Notes: a model not told the origin generated them from the letters alone. A stretch of 64,000 nucleotides of DNA from an uncultured Arenicella sp. (GCA_937974565.1 CALJWL010000024.1:1-64000); one strand, 5' to 3'; shown: positions 53,312 through 63,599, counted from the stretch's first letter. Numbers and translations are program-made.

Positions 53312-54895
53312 ATGTCTAAGTCCATTTTAAAATCCACGGCCATCGTGAGCCTAATGACGTTTGTCTCGCGCATCAGTGGTTTGGTGCGAGATGTTGTGAT
53401 GGCCAATGTTTTGGGTTCCAGTGGTGTGGCAGACGCATTCTTCGTGGCTTTCAGAATACCTAACTTTTTACGTCGTATTTTTGGTGAGGGTGCTTTCGCT
53501 CAGGCCTTTGTTCCGGTTTTTTCTGAGTTAACAGAACACAATACCCTCAAAGCCAAACAATTCGTTAATGCCAGTGCAGGGGTGTTGGCTTTAGCCACCT
53601 TCGTGTTGACGGTATTGGGTGTCATTTTTGCGCCATTTCTGGTTTCGTTTTATGCGGTGGGTTTTCAGGATGATCCAGTCAAGTTTGAGGCCACAGTCGG
53701 TGCTTTAAGAGTGATGTTTCCGTATCTGTTTTGCGTGTCTTTGGTCGCCATGTCTGGCGGAATTTTGAATACTCTTAACCGCTTTGCAGTTCCGGCAGTA
53801 ACACCTGTGCTGCTTAATATTTGCATGATACTGGCTGTATGGATATTAACCCCGTTGGTGAGTGATGGAGCCAGAGCGCTGGCTTACGGGGTGTTGTGTG
53901 CCGGTGTTGTTCAACTGTTGTTTCAAGTGCCCAGCTTGATTAAAGAAGGGTATCTGCCCAATTTCAAAATTGACTTCAAAAACCAAGCGATGCAGCAAGT
54001 ATTCAAACTGATGTTGCCAGCGGTGTTTAGTGTCTCTGTGGCGCAAGTGAATATGTTTGTGAATACGTTGTTGGCGTCGAGCTTGATTACCGGCAGTGTG
54101 TCGTGGCTTTACTACTCAGACAGGTTGATGGAGTTCCCTGTTGGCGTGTTTGGTATTGCATTGGCAACGGTGGTTTTGCCCAGCTTGTCGAGAGTTCACG
54201 CCACTGGAACAGCGCAGCAATTTTCGCAAATGATGGATTGGGCATTAAGGTGGGTGATCCTTGTGTGTTTGCCCGCAACGTTTGCCTTGTATTTTTTAGC
54301 GTCACCGTTGCTGGCAACCATTTTCTTGCACGGCAGTTTTAAACCGTCGGATGTTGAAATGGCGGCGTTGGCTTTGCGTGCATTTGCGGTGGGTGTGTGT
54401 GGTTTTGTGTTTGTCAAAGTTTTGGCACCCGGTTTTTTCGCAAGGCAAGACACGAAAACACCCATGAGAATCGCCGTGATTGCGGTGGCGGTTAATGTGG
54501 TGTTGAGTTTGGTGTTAGTAAGAACAATGCAACACACTGGGTTGGCTTTGGCCATTTCAATCGCCGCTTGGGTAAACTCAAGCTTATTATTTATCACGTT
54601 GAGGTTGCGCGGTGTATTTGCACCGCAGCCGGGTTGGTTTTGGTTTTTATTCAGAGTGGCGATTGCGGTTGCCGTGATGACGGTGGCGTTGCATTATCTA
54701 AACGAAACAAATCAAGTTTGGTTTGAGTGGAGTTTGTTTGAGCGAATATGGCGTTTGTCTACCTTGGTGCTGGTGGGTGCCGTCACTTATTTCGCCAGCT
54801 TGTGGGTGCTGGGTTTGCGCCCCCAGCAATTGCTTTCATATAAACCAGACTTGCAAGACCAGAGCAACAAACACAGCAAGGAAAGCGGCGCATAA
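53312..54895 (+). CDS. murJ: Lipid II flippase MurJ
   Basis: Inner-membrane flippase of the MOP/MVF superfamily moving lipid II to the periplasmic face. The ATG at 53312 is chosen: it begins with SKSILKSTAIVSLMTFVSRI, the normal MurJ N-terminus, whereas an upstream frame adds 37 residues without homology. Conserved ISGLVRDVVMANVLG, FRIPNFLRRIFGEGAFAQAF, and the segment around LYYSDRLMEFPVGVFGIA are present, with about 14 hydrophobic segments. 527 residues. It leads the DUF2203-ribF cluster. Confidence 0.96.
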   Translation: MSKSILKSTAIVSLMTFVSRISGLVRDVVMANVLGSSGVADAFFVAFRIPNFLRRIFGEGAFAQAFVPVFSELTEHNTLKAKQFVNASAGVLALATFVLTVLGVIFAPFLVSFYAVGFQDDPVKFEATVGALRVMFPYLFCVSLVAMSGGILNTLNRFAVPAVTPVLLNICMILAVWILTPLVSDGARALAYGVLCAGVVQLLFQVPSLIKEGYLPNFKIDFKNQAMQQVFKLMLPAVFSVSVAQVNMFVNTLLASSLITGSVSWLYYSDRLMEFPVGVFGIALATVVLPSLSRVHATGTAQQFSQMMDWALRWVILVCLPATFALYFLASPLLATIFLHGSFKPSDVEMAALALRAFAVGVCGFVFVKVLAPGFFARQDTKTPMRIAVIAVAVNVVLSLVLVRTMQHTGLALAISIAAWVNSSLLFITLRLRGVFAPQPGWFWFLFRVAIAVAVMTVALHYLNETNQVWFEWSLFERIWRLSTLVLVGAVTYFASLWVLGLRPQQLLSYKPDLQDQSNKHSKESGA

Positions 54896-54906
54896 AGGTT
54901 GTTGCT

Positions 54907-55287
54907 TTGGACATTAGCTCACAACCCAAGCTTTTTACGCTGTCGGAAGCCGAGTGTCTTCTACCCTTGATTAAAAAAATCACAATAACTCAACGTGAAG
55001 CCTTAGAACCGTGGAAGATCAAGCTTGATCGAACGCTATCAAATGACCCCCGTAGGCCCGTTATTGAACGTGAATACGAGCGACTTGTGTTGGTTTGGCG
55101 CGGTAAAATCAGCCGTGTTGGAGCAAGGGCCGCCGGCCTGTGGGTGGTGGAGTTTGATGTTGGTGATGGTGTTTTAAGTTGGCGTTACCCCGAATTGCGA
55201 ATTGCGCATTTCACGCCAGAAAGCGCTACAATTCGCCGAAAGCTATCCGAATATATTGAGGAAAATGACCCTGATTGGGCATTATGA
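54907..55287 (+). CDS. DUF2203 family protein
   Basis: 126-residue cytoplasmic protein. The opening FTLSEAECLLPLIKKIT matches the FTLxEAxxLLP motif of DUF2203, and AAGLWVVEFDVGDGVLSWRY PELRIAHF is its second conserved block. The TTG at 54907 is the only start before the motif, 11 bases after murJ. Between murJ and ribF it is probably translated from the same message. Function unknown; the motif is found widely in bacteria. Confidence 0.78.
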   Translation: MDISSQPKLFTLSEAECLLPLIKKITITQREALEPWKIKLDRTLSNDPRRPVIEREYERLVLVWRGKISRVGARAAGLWVVEFDVGDGVLSWRYPELRIAHFTPESATIRRKLSEYIEENDPDWAL

Positions 55288-55290
55288 TTT

Positions 55291-56217
55291 ATGACCCTAA
55301 TTCGCGGACTAAACCAAATAACTGAAGAGCATAGACCTTGTGTGGCTTCCATTGGCAACTATGATGGAGTGCATTTGGGTCATCAGCACGTCATTAAAAC
55401 GTTGATCAAAAAGAGTGTCGAGTTGGGTGTGCCCTCGACCGTGATTACATTTGAGCCTTTAGCCAAAGAGTTCTTTGCAGCGAACTCGGTGCCGCGCTTA
55501 ACCAGTATTGAAGCACGAGCCAACTCGTTGTTTGAACTTGGTGTGGATAATGTTCTGTGTATTGAATTTAACGCTGATTTTGCCGCCTATTCGCCTGAAA
55601 CGTTTATTCTAGACGTCTTGATTGATCGTTTGGGGCTTAAGTATTTGTGTGTTGGAGACGATTTTCGTTTTGGTAAAAACCGCGCAGGTGACTTTCAAAT
55701 GCTCAAGCAGGCGGGTTTACTTCATGGGTTTGCGGTGATGGCGCATGAAACTTTCGAGCTAAACGGTACCCGGGTAAGCAGTGGGCGAGTGCGCAAAGCG
55801 CTCGCCGATTCTGATTTTGAGTTGGCTGATCAACTATTGGGCCGCACATATGCGATCAAAGGCGTGGTCTCAAAAGGCCAGCAATTGGGTCGCACCATTG
55901 ATTTTCCTACCGCTAACATAGTGTTGCCAAATTACAAAATGCCTATCAGTGGTGTATTTGCGGTGTTGGTAACGCACCCTAATTTTGGTGTGTTAAACGG
56001 AGTGGCAAACATCGGCACTCGACCCACGGTGAACGGCGTGGAAAATCGTTTAGAGGTCCACCTTTTTGATTTTGATAAGGATGTCTACGGTGATGAGTTG
56101 GAGGTGGCGTTTGTGGAAAAGATACGCAGCGAGCAAAAATTCGATTCATTCGATCTGTTAAAACAACAAATTGAGCGTGATGCTGTCAAAGCAAAGAGGA
56201 TTCTGAGTGGAATTTGA
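55291..56217 (+). CDS. ribF: Bifunctional riboflavin kinase / FAD synthetase
   Basis: Makes FMN and FAD from riboflavin. The N-terminal nucleotidyltransferase domain has SIGNYDGVHLGHQHVI with the HxGH-type site (about residues 20-33), then FEPLAKEFF and GDDFRFGKNRAGD. The C-terminal kinase domain has LGRTIDFPTANIVLPNYKMP, then GVFAVLV and GTRPTVNG. 308 residues. It follows DUF2203 by three bases and precedes ileS by 135 bases, the usual murJ-ribF-ileS order. Confidence 0.96.
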   Translation: MTLIRGLNQITEEHRPCVASIGNYDGVHLGHQHVIKTLIKKSVELGVPSTVITFEPLAKEFFAANSVPRLTSIEARANSLFELGVDNVLCIEFNADFAAYSPETFILDVLIDRLGLKYLCVGDDFRFGKNRAGDFQMLKQAGLLHGFAVMAHETFELNGTRVSSGRVRKALADSDFELADQLLGRTYAIKGVVSKGQQLGRTIDFPTANIVLPNYKMPISGVFAVLVTHPNFGVLNGVANIGTRPTVNGVENRLEVHLFDFDKDVYGDELEVAFVEKIRSEQKFDSFDLLKQQIERDAVKAKRILSGI

Positions 56218-56352
56218 GTGGTTTTTTGACTAAAAGGAGTTTTTGCGGGCATCAATGATTGGTCCGTGGGGCTAAGTGTCTTAGAATAAAGGGTTATACG
56301 AATTACAATCACGATTGCCAGTTTCAGTACTGTTATAACAGCATAGCCAACG

Positions 56353-59193
56353 ATGACTAAAGACAAACCCGGTAGTCAATACAAAGACACCATCAATCTG
56401 CCGAAAACCGCTTTCCCTATGAAGGCGAGCCTGCCCAACCGGGAGCCACAAGTTCTGAAGAAATGGGCTGATCTGGATACCTATAATACTCTGCAAGCCA
56501 AGCGCAAAGACGCGCCTACGTTTGTATTGCATGATGGCCCTCCGTATGCCAATGGCAACATTCATACTGGGCATGCTATGCAGAAAATTCTTAAAGACAT
56601 CATTATCAAATCAAAAAATTTAGCCGGATATCGAGCGCCGTACATTCCGGGTTGGGATTGTCATGGTTTACCAATCGAGATTCAGGTTGAGAAAAAGCAC
56701 GGTAAAGCGGGCCATAAGATCGACAAAAAAACGTTTCGTCAAAAATGTCGGGAATACGCAGCACGCCAGGTGGAACTGCAGAAAAAAGACTTCATTCGTA
56801 TTGGCGTGCAGGGCGATTGGAGCAATCCATACTTAACGATGGATTACCAGACTGAGGCCGACACGGTGCGCAGTTTGTCCAAAATCGTTGAGTCGGGGCA
56901 TTTGTATCACGGTTTGATGCCAGTGTATTGGTGTACTGTTTGTGGTTCGGCCTTGGCTGAAGCCGAAGTCGAATATCAGGATAAAATCTCACCCGCCATT
57001 GATGTGAGGTTTAATGTGATTGACGCCGTGGATTTTGCAAACCGCATTGATTTAGCCCCATCATTGCTCAGTGACCCTGCCGTGGTGATATGGACCACAA
57101 CCCCATGGACATTGCCAGCGAATGAAGCGGTTTCATTGCACCCAGAATTATCGTATGTGTTAGTAAACGCAGGTAATCAGCAGCTGGTCTTGGCTGAAGA
57201 ATTGATGGAATCTGCTCTTCAGCGCTATGAACTGGGTGAGAGCGAGGTTGTCGCACGCTTTGCCGGCTCCGCGTTGGAGCTAATGTCATTGCAACACCCG
57301 TTCTACGATAAACCCGTGCCAGTGATTCTTGGTGACCACGTCACCATTGATGCAGGTACTGGTGCCGTTCATACAGCGCCAGCGCACGGCGGTGAAGATT
57401 TTGCGGTGGGCAAACGCTACGACCTTCCGGTTAATAACCCGGTTGGGGCCAACGGAACCTTTTTGGATTCCACCGAGCTGTTTGCCGGTGAGCATGTTTT
57501 CAAGGCTAATCCGCATGTGGTTAAAGTGCTTGAAGAGCGAGGGGCGCTGTTAAAACACGTGGAGTACGAACACAGTTACCCGCATTGTTGGCGGCATAAA
57601 ACACCAATGATATATCGCGCGACTGCGCAATGGTTTATCGGCATGGAGCATTTAAAAAATGAACACGCGTTACGTTATCGTTCATTGAAGGCCATTGACG
57701 ATGTCAACTGGGAGCCTGGTTGGGGGAAAGCGCGAATTCAAACGATGGTGGAGAATCGCCCCGATTGGTGTGTTTCACGCCAGCGCAACTGGGGGGTGCC
57801 AATTGCTATTTACTTAGATAAGGAGAGCGGTCAATTACACCCTAATACCCCCGCTCTTATGGAAGAAGTTGCCAAACGGATCGAACAAGACGGTTTGCAA
57901 GCCTGGTACGATCTAGACGACGCTGAGCTGTTAGGTAATGACGCTGATCAATACGATAAAATTACCGACACGTTGGACGTTTGGTTTGATTCGGGTGTCA
58001 CCCACAATAGTGTGGTGAATGCTCGCGAAGAACTGCAGTTTCCAGCGGATTTATACTTAGAAGGCTCAGACCAACACCGAGGTTGGTTTCAATCGAGTTT
58101 GATTTCCAGTGTGGCCATGAATGATGGTCAAGCACCCTATAAACATGTGTTAACGCACGGGTTTGTGGTGGATAAAGACGGTCGTAAGATGTCGAAGTCT
58201 TTGGGCAACGTTATTGCACCGCAAGAAGTGTTTAACTCTCTTGGTGCGGATGTCTTACGCCTTTGGGTGGCGGCGACTGATTACAAATCAGAAATGAGCT
58301 TATCGCAGGAGATTTTGCAACGCACATCAGAATCTTATCGACGTATTCGCAATACGGCTCGTTACCTATTGGGCAATTTGAATGGTTTTGACCCAAGTCA
58401 GGCACTCGATTATGAAGACATGTTGAGCTTAGATCAGTGGGCGATGAGATTGACAGCAAATATGCAAAAACAAATTGAAGTTGCCTACAACGACTATCAG
58501 TTTCATCAAATCTATCAACGCCTGCATCAATTTTGTGTGGTGGATATGGGAGGGTTTTATCTTGATATTTTAAAAGACCGCCTGTACACCACTCAAGCCA
58601 CATCTCAAGCCAGATTGTCTGCTCAAACCGCCATGCATCATATCTTGGAAAGCTTGGTGAGAGTATTGGCGCCAATATTGAGTTTCACAGCCGAAGAAAT
58701 ATGGGGGCATATGGCGGGTGAACGTGAAGATTCCGTTCTTTTTGCCACACGTTATGAGTTGTTGGATGCGATTGGCAGTGACGATCAAGCAGACGCGCAT
58801 TGGAACCAAATCATCGCCGTTCGTAATGAAGTAAAAAAGCAGATTGAATCGCTTCGTGTTGAAGGCAAGGTTGGGTCTGCGCTGGATGCCGATGTAAAAC
58901 TGTACGCCGATGGCAATGCCTATGAGGCGCTTGCCAGCATTGAGAGTGAATTGCGTTTTGTGCTGATCACATCGAGTGCAAGTTTAGCGCCATTGAGCGA
59001 TGCGCCAGAGGGTGCCGTGAAAGTGGAAAGTGACTCCCGATTGATGGTTATGGTTGCCAGCTTGGACAATGAAAAATGCGTTCGATGTTGGCATCGACGT
59101 CCTGATGTCGGTCATATTGAAGCGCACCCTGAGTTATGCGGGCGCTGTGTTGAGAATATTGATGGTGACGGGGAAACGCGCTATTTTGCTTAA
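56353..59193 (+). CDS. ileS: Isoleucyl-tRNA synthetase
   Basis: Class I synthetase charging tRNA-Ile. HIGH-type motif HTGH in PPYANGNIHTGHAMQKIL (about residues 57-74), editing domain with TTPWTLPAN, KMSKS in DKDGRKMSKSLGN (about 610) and a C-terminal zinc site with two CxxC pairs (CVRC and CGRC) at about 901-928. 946 residues, the bacterial type 1 form. A perfect terminator follows it, so lspA appears to be transcribed separately. Confidence 0.98.
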   Translation: MTKDKPGSQYKDTINLPKTAFPMKASLPNREPQVLKKWADLDTYNTLQAKRKDAPTFVLHDGPPYANGNIHTGHAMQKILKDIIIKSKNLAGYRAPYIPGWDCHGLPIEIQVEKKHGKAGHKIDKKTFRQKCREYAARQVELQKKDFIRIGVQGDWSNPYLTMDYQTEADTVRSLSKIVESGHLYHGLMPVYWCTVCGSALAEAEVEYQDKISPAIDVRFNVIDAVDFANRIDLAPSLLSDPAVVIWTTTPWTLPANEAVSLHPELSYVLVNAGNQQLVLAEELMESALQRYELGESEVVARFAGSALELMSLQHPFYDKPVPVILGDHVTIDAGTGAVHTAPAHGGEDFAVGKRYDLPVNNPVGANGTFLDSTELFAGEHVFKANPHVVKVLEERGALLKHVEYEHSYPHCWRHKTPMIYRATAQWFIGMEHLKNEHALRYRSLKAIDDVNWEPGWGKARIQTMVENRPDWCVSRQRNWGVPIAIYLDKESGQLHPNTPALMEEVAKRIEQDGLQAWYDLDDAELLGNDADQYDKITDTLDVWFDSGVTHNSVVNAREELQFPADLYLEGSDQHRGWFQSSLISSVAMNDGQAPYKHVLTHGFVVDKDGRKMSKSLGNVIAPQEVFNSLGADVLRLWVAATDYKSEMSLSQEILQRTSESYRRIRNTARYLLGNLNGFDPSQALDYEDMLSLDQWAMRLTANMQKQIEVAYNDYQFHQIYQRLHQFCVVDMGGFYLDILKDRLYTTQATSQARLSAQTAMHHILESLVRVLAPILSFTAEEIWGHMAGEREDSVLFATRYELLDAIGSDDQADAHWNQIIAVRNEVKKQIESLRVEGKVGSALDADVKLYADGNAYEALASIESELRFVLITSSASLAPLSDAPEGAVKVESDSRLMVMVASLDNEKCVRCWHRRPDVGHIEAHPELCGRCVENIDGDGETRYFA

Positions 59194-59227
59194 GTTCCAT
59201 CGTTTTTTGCGCGTGTGAAATGTTTAT

Positions 59228-59252
59228 GGGCCGCAACATAGCGGCCCTTTTT
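59228..59252 (+). terminator. Strong Rho-independent terminator of ileS
   Basis: GGGCCGC-AACATA-GCGGCCC is a perfect 7-bp GC-rich stem followed by five T residues, 34 bases after the ileS stop. It separates ileS from lspA, which are often cotranscribed in other Gammaproteobacteria. Confidence 0.95.
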
Positions 59253-59304
59253 CTCACTATACTAATTCATGCTTTTGTTGAAATAGAGCATCATTGAACC
59301 AATT

Positions 59305-59841
59305 ATGACTCAATCCGTAACTAAATTAACTTGGCTTTGGTTGGCGGTGGCTATCATAGTCGTCGATCAAGCAACTAAATATTGGGCCGAACATATTTTG
59401 CGCTATGGCGTGATTGATATTTTGCCAATCTTTGATCTGTCATTGGCTCATAACACGGGGTCAGCCTTTGGCTTTTTAGGTGGCTTGGGTGGCATCCAGC
59501 ACGTATTTTTTGTGACGTTGGCGGTTGTTGTTAGTATTGTTTTGACGATCTTTATTGCAAAGCTCAAATCACACGAGCGTCATCTGGCGGTTGCATACTC
59601 ATTAATAATAGGCGGCGCCATTGGAAATGCAATTGATCGCCTGATTTATCAGTATGTCATTGATTTCATTCATTGGTTTTATAAAGACTGGCATTACCCA
59701 CATTTTAATGTGGCTGATATTGCCATTTTCATTGGCGCGGCACTATTGATTGCTGAAGCCTTCGAGAAACCATTTTTAAACACGTCAACTACGTTGAACA
59801 ACTCAACTGAGGCCGATTCAAATGAAAATTCTACTCGCTAA
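59305..59841 (+). CDS. lspA: Lipoprotein signal peptidase
   Basis: Inner-membrane aspartic peptidase that removes lipoprotein signal peptides. Four membrane helices are visible, with [11 protein letters not shown] near the start, [10 protein letters not shown] and the two catalytic aspartates in [20 protein letters not shown] and [11 protein letters not shown]. 178 residues, slightly longer than usual because of a polar Asn/Ser/Thr tail. The last 20 bases overlap ispH. The fkpB gene commonly placed between lspA and ispH is absent. Confidence 0.97.
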   Translation: MTQSVTKLTWLWLAVAIIVVDQATKYWAEHILRYGVIDILPIFDLSLAHNTGSAFGFLGGLGGIQHVFFVTLAVVVSIVLTIFIAKLKSHERHLAVAYSLIIGGAIGNAIDRLIYQYVIDFIHWFYKDWHYPHFNVADIAIFIGAALLIAEAFEKPFLNTSTTLNNSTEADSNENSTR

Positions 59842-60748
59842 CCCTCGCGGCTTTTGTGCTGGCGTGGACCGCGCAATCGATATTGTGGAGCGTGCGCTTG
59901 AGCTGTTTGGAGCGCCGATCTACGTGCGTCATGAAGTGGTGCATAACCGGTTTGTGGTTGATGGTCTGAAAGAAAAAGGAGCCATCTTTGTGGAAGAGCT
60001 TCACGAAGTGCCTGACAGTTCCACGGTTATTTTCAGTGCTCATGGCGTGTCGCAAGCGGTGCAAGAAGAGGCCGCGGGCCGCGATTTAAAGGTGTTCGAT
60101 GCCACGTGCCCGCTGGTGACTAAAGTGCATATGGAAGTTAAGCGTTACCGAGATCAAGGCACCGAAGTTATACTGATTGGTCATCAAGGCCACCCAGAAG
60201 TGGAAGGCACCATGGGGCAAGCGGATTCAGGCATGCACCTCATTGAAGAGCCAAGTGACGTGGCCGGGTTGAACGTTTTAAACGCAAATAACCTAGCCTA
60301 CGTCACCCAGACAACGCTCTCGGTGGATGACACCAAGATCGTAATAGACACCCTTAAAAAGCGATTTCCCGACATACAAGGGCCAAGAAAAGACGACATT
60401 TGCTACGCCACACAAAATCGCCAAGATGCTGTAAGAGCGTTATCACGAGATTCTGATATTGTATTGGTGGTCGGTTCAACCAACAGTTCTAATTCGAACC
60501 GTTTGAGAGAACTTTCTGAGAATATTGGCGTGCCCAGTTATCTAATTGATCAACCTCAACAAATACAAAAAGAATGGTTTGATGATGTGAGTGTGGTCGG
60601 CATTACCGCTGGCGCTTCAGCTCCCGAAGTGTTAGTTAAACAGGTGATAGATCAGGTCAAAATGTGGGGCGGGAAGGTGGTCAATGAAGCCAGCGGGCCT
60701 GTTGAAAACGTGTCTTTTTCTTTGCCGATTGAACTCAGAACCAACTAA
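59822..60748 (+). CDS. ispH: 4-hydroxy-3-methylbut-2-enyl diphosphate reductase
   Basis: Terminal enzyme of the MEP isoprenoid pathway, an iron-sulfur protein. The three cluster cysteines are in [14 protein letters not shown] (Cys12), [12 protein letters not shown] (about 96) and [11 protein letters not shown] (about 197). Substrate-binding histidines lie in [11 protein letters not shown] and [12 protein letters not shown]. SxN motifs occur in [12 protein letters not shown]. 308 residues. The start overlaps lspA, implying translational coupling. In Pseudomonas the minor-pilin genes follow ispH directly, as here. Confidence 0.97.
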   Translation: MKILLANPRGFCAGVDRAIDIVERALELFGAPIYVRHEVVHNRFVVDGLKEKGAIFVEELHEVPDSSTVIFSAHGVSQAVQEEAAGRDLKVFDATCPLVTKVHMEVKRYRDQGTEVILIGHQGHPEVEGTMGQADSGMHLIEEPSDVAGLNVLNANNLAYVTQTTLSVDDTKIVIDTLKKRFPDIQGPRKDDICYATQNRQDAVRALSRDSDIVLVVGSTNSSNSNRLRELSENIGVPSYLIDQPQQIQKEWFDDVSVVGITAGASAPEVLVKQVIDQVKMWGGKVVNEASGPVENVSFSLPIELRTN

Positions 60749-60846
60749 ATCACAAGTACTTTTACGCTTATGCCTTGTTTTTTACCACTTATCTTCACGC
60801 CAGTTTCGTGAAATGTCAGACACCTATATGCTGTAATAGTTCAATA

Positions 60847-61416
60847 ATGATTAAAAAACCAATGCGTCATACTTTATCAAACCTTGGCTTCACGCTACTT
60901 GAGCTGCTGATTACTATCGCGATTCTTGCGATTCTTCTGGCTGTGGCTGTTCCATCGTTTACTACGTTTATTGACAACAGGAATGTGAAGCAGCGCGCTT
61001 CAGCCATTACCGATATGCTCAATACCGGCCGTTCAACGGCATTAACAAAGGGCGCCGTAAGCTTGGTGTGCTGGAACCAAACAGCGGCTAATGTGACGCT
61101 GCCAGAACCAGATGATGGGGTGGTGCTTGTTCCTCGGCAAATTGTCGTCATCGATAGCAGTGAAGACGATGCTGATGCTCGACTTGTGAGCCAAACGACT
61201 TTTCCGGCTGATAATTTCAATATTGTAACCGACGTTGTTGGCGGCGGCGGCGCTACATGCATCACCTTTAATACCCAAGGTCGCTCAGACACTGCTGCCA
61301 GAATGGCGGTTTGTAAAGATCAAGGTCAAGAGGTTGATGCAATCACCATACGCCTTAACGTTACTGGGCGCACCAGTATTCAAGACGGCAATAACTCGGG
61401 GGTTGCATGCGTTTAA
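60847..61416 (+). CDS. Minor type IV pilin FimT/GspH family
   Basis: Prepilin with a type III leader: after 14 residues the processing site G-FTLLELLITIAIL appears, with Glu at mature position +5 and a hydrophobic helix. The GspH/FimT fold follows (NVKQRASAITDMLNTGRSTA, then CWNQ). Three start codons are in frame; the ATG at 60847 gives a 14-residue leader, ATG 60862 a 9-residue one, and the TTG at 60775 would be too long. It likely helps prime pilus assembly. The stop overlaps the pilV start. About 189 residues. Confidence 0.88.
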   Translation: MIKKPMRHTLSNLGFTLLELLITIAILAILLAVAVPSFTTFIDNRNVKQRASAITDMLNTGRSTALTKGAVSLVCWNQTAANVTLPEPDDGVVLVPRQIVVIDSSEDDADARLVSQTTFPADNFNIVTDVVGGGGATCITFNTQGRSDTAARMAVCKDQGQEVDAITIRLNVTGRTSIQDGNNSGVACV

Positions 61417-62078
61417 TTATTGATTATTCAAAAAAAGATAAACAAAGAGGCGCAACATTACTCGAATCCATTGTTGCTCTGTTGGTGTTTTCTGTTGGTG
61501 TGTTGGGTATTGCGGCCCTGCAAGCCACCACATTAATCAGAAGCGACGATGTTAAACAACGATCCATTGCGATTTGGAAAGCGCAAGAATTAGCTGATCG
61601 CATTCGAGCCACTAAGCGGCCTGCTAGGCCTGTTGGTGAAGTTCAGCGTTACATTAACTTGATTGGCAACAATACCGCGGTTATCGGCTCATTTGACAAC
61701 GCCAATAATTTTGTGTGCGCGGCGGCGGCTCCCGCGCAGTGTGAAGACACTAGCACAGGGTCATCGAACTTTTGTACTGTTGAAGAAATGGCCCAATTTG
61801 ACGTGTGGAGCGTACTTTGCGACCCAATTAACGGGGTTTCTGATGCTCAGATTAATCTTAATTTGGACGGCTCTAATAAATTAAAAAATTTCGATATGGC
61901 GATTACTCAAGCACCAACAGGGGAAGTTTTTTTGTATTTTGAATGGTTAGCAAGATCGAATGCCGAGAATAGAGAGATAAACCCAGACTTGGCCCCAGTG
62001 ACGGTTACAACAGACTTGTGCGGTACCGATTTCGAGGTGGATGAGCGGCTTGAAACTTATTGTTTGAGGTTTTTCTAA
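61407..62078 (+). CDS. pilV: Type IV pilus minor pilin PilV
   Basis: Minor pilin of the PilV family. The leader ends RG-ATLLESIVALLVFSVGVLG, a processing site with Ala at +1 and Glu at +5. The next conserved part is QRSIAIWKAQELADRIRA. The remainder is a divergent pilin head with four to six cysteines. 223 residues. It starts within the fimT-like gene and its TAA shares a base with the pilW ATG (TAATG). Confidence 0.9.
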   Translation: MRLIIDYSKKDKQRGATLLESIVALLVFSVGVLGIAALQATTLIRSDDVKQRSIAIWKAQELADRIRATKRPARPVGEVQRYINLIGNNTAVIGSFDNANNFVCAAAAPAQCEDTSTGSSNFCTVEEMAQFDVWSVLCDPINGVSDAQINLNLDGSNKLKNFDMAITQAPTGEVFLYFEWLARSNAENREINPDLAPVTVTTDLCGTDFEVDERLETYCLRFF

Positions 62079-62998
62079 TGAGTGAACAAAACCCTGCATT
62101 CCAAGCCTCATCGGTGCGCCCAACTGAAGTAAGAAGCCTTAAGGTTTCGCCTGGCTTTACATTGGTTGAGCTGCTGATTGGTATTTTTTTGTCGCTTTTT
62201 ATTGGCGGCATGGCGTTAACTTTTATGGTGTCATCTTCTCAGTCGTTTCGGGCGCAGACTAATGATGCGGTGTCTAATGAAAATGCGCGTTTTGTCTTAG
62301 AACAATTGTCTCAATATATTCGTATGGCCGGTTGGATTCAGTCACCGAATTCCGAGGCCGTGTCAAATGTCATTGTTAATCAACGACTATGCCCAGTGGA
62401 TGAAAGTGCCATATCAGATGGTGATGCAAGCCGTTGCTCGGCGGATAATATTGCTGGTGGTTCAGACCGGTTGGCGGTTGAATTCGTGATTCATAATAAT
62501 GTTGGGACGGCTACGACCACTTTATGCAACGGAAATACCGTCAGCTCGCCGGCTGGCAGTTCTTTATTGCTGGCACATGTATTTTGGACCGCAGATTTAG
62601 ATGTCCCTGCGGATAATACTCGTTCATTGTATTGTCAGCCGTTAAACCTCAGCGCTAACACGCCTATTGGCCCAGCGGTGCCACTGGTTGATGGTATTGA
62701 TCGTTTGGAAGTGCAATACGGTGTTGATAGTAATGGTGATCAGGTGATTGATCAATATCAATCTTACACCAATTTAGTTGCCGCTGATGCCGGCGGGCTT
62801 AGTAACACGAGAAATGTTCGAGCTATTAGATTTGCCGTTTTAGTTAATGCTGGTTTGGCGGATGTAGGTGATAGCAACATTGAACAAGGCGGAAATAAAC
62901 AATATCAATTATTGGATGGCCCGCAGGTGGTGTTTCAGAACGACCGAGTTTTCCGACAAGTGTATTCAAGTACGGTACTCATTCACAATTCCTTATGA
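62078..62998 (+). CDS. pilW: Type IV pilus minor pilin PilW
   Basis: Minor pilin of the PilW family. The leader ends SPG-FTLVELLIGIFLSLFIGG, with the helix followed by SQSFRAQTNDAVSNENARF and a larger head including VQYGVDSNGDQVIDQYQ, a segment often seen in PilW. The ATG at 62078 overlaps pilV; a GTG or ATG six codons upstream lies inside pilV and is less likely. 306 residues. The leader of about 33 residues is long for a prepilin. Confidence 0.9.
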   Translation: MSEQNPAFQASSVRPTEVRSLKVSPGFTLVELLIGIFLSLFIGGMALTFMVSSSQSFRAQTNDAVSNENARFVLEQLSQYIRMAGWIQSPNSEAVSNVIVNQRLCPVDESAISDGDASRCSADNIAGGSDRLAVEFVIHNNVGTATTTLCNGNTVSSPAGSSLLLAHVFWTADLDVPADNTRSLYCQPLNLSANTPIGPAVPLVDGIDRLEVQYGVDSNGDQVIDQYQSYTNLVAADAGGLSNTRNVRAIRFAVLVNAGLADVGDSNIEQGGNKQYQLLDGPQVVFQNDRVFRQVYSSTVLIHNSL

Positions 62999-63059
62999 AT
63001 TTTACCGTCTCCAGTACTGAGTTTAATTCAGTTTTCTTATTACTAATAATGGTTTTGTT

Positions 63060-63599
63060 ATGTTTGTTTCAAGATTAAATATTGAGCCTGTCAGAAACAT
63101 TGCTCAAGAAGGGGCCGCATTGTTGATATCTGTGGTTGTGTTGCTGGTTCTCACTATTATCGCTTTAGCTTCGACTAATTCTAATCAATTGCAATCACTG
63201 ATGGTCAGAAACGCACAGCTTCGTATGGAAACATTTAATGCCAGTTATACTGAAATAGATGCACAAATTGATGTAATTAATTCGCGCACCATTAGTGAGA
63301 CAGAAAGGCAACCGGACTATATTTTGGAAGTCACTGTTAATAGAGGCAGCGTAGACTCAGAGGGTGGAAGCATTGTCCCTTTACCTAGGTTTGCTCCAGC
63401 CGAAGAGACGTATATGGAACAACAGGTTTCTCAAGAATATATTGCCAGGTTTGTTCGAGAAGGGTTTGATTTAACTGCTCCATCTATACCGGTTGATTAT
63501 TATTTACGTATATCTTCGGATTCTCGCTTAACAGACAGACCTAATATTCGTTCTAATCAGGATCAAGTGTACACATTAGGTCAGCTTGATCCAAGATAA
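63060..63599 (+). CDS. pilX: Type IV pilus protein PilX
   Basis: PilX-type minor pilin, needed with PilV, PilW and PilY1 for pilus priming. The N-terminal EGAALLISVVVLLVLTIIAL is the PilX_N signature, an atypical prepilin helix. Downstream NSNQLQSLMVRNAQLRMETF is also typical. 179 residues. It lies 61 bases after pilW and 49 before pilY1. Confidence 0.88.
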   Translation: MFVSRLNIEPVRNIAQEGAALLISVVVLLVLTIIALASTNSNQLQSLMVRNAQLRMETFNASYTEIDAQIDVINSRTISETERQPDYILEVTVNRGSVDSEGGSIVPLPRFAPAEETYMEQQVSQEYIARFVREGFDLTAPSIPVDYYLRISSDSRLTDRPNIRSNQDQVYTLGQLDPR

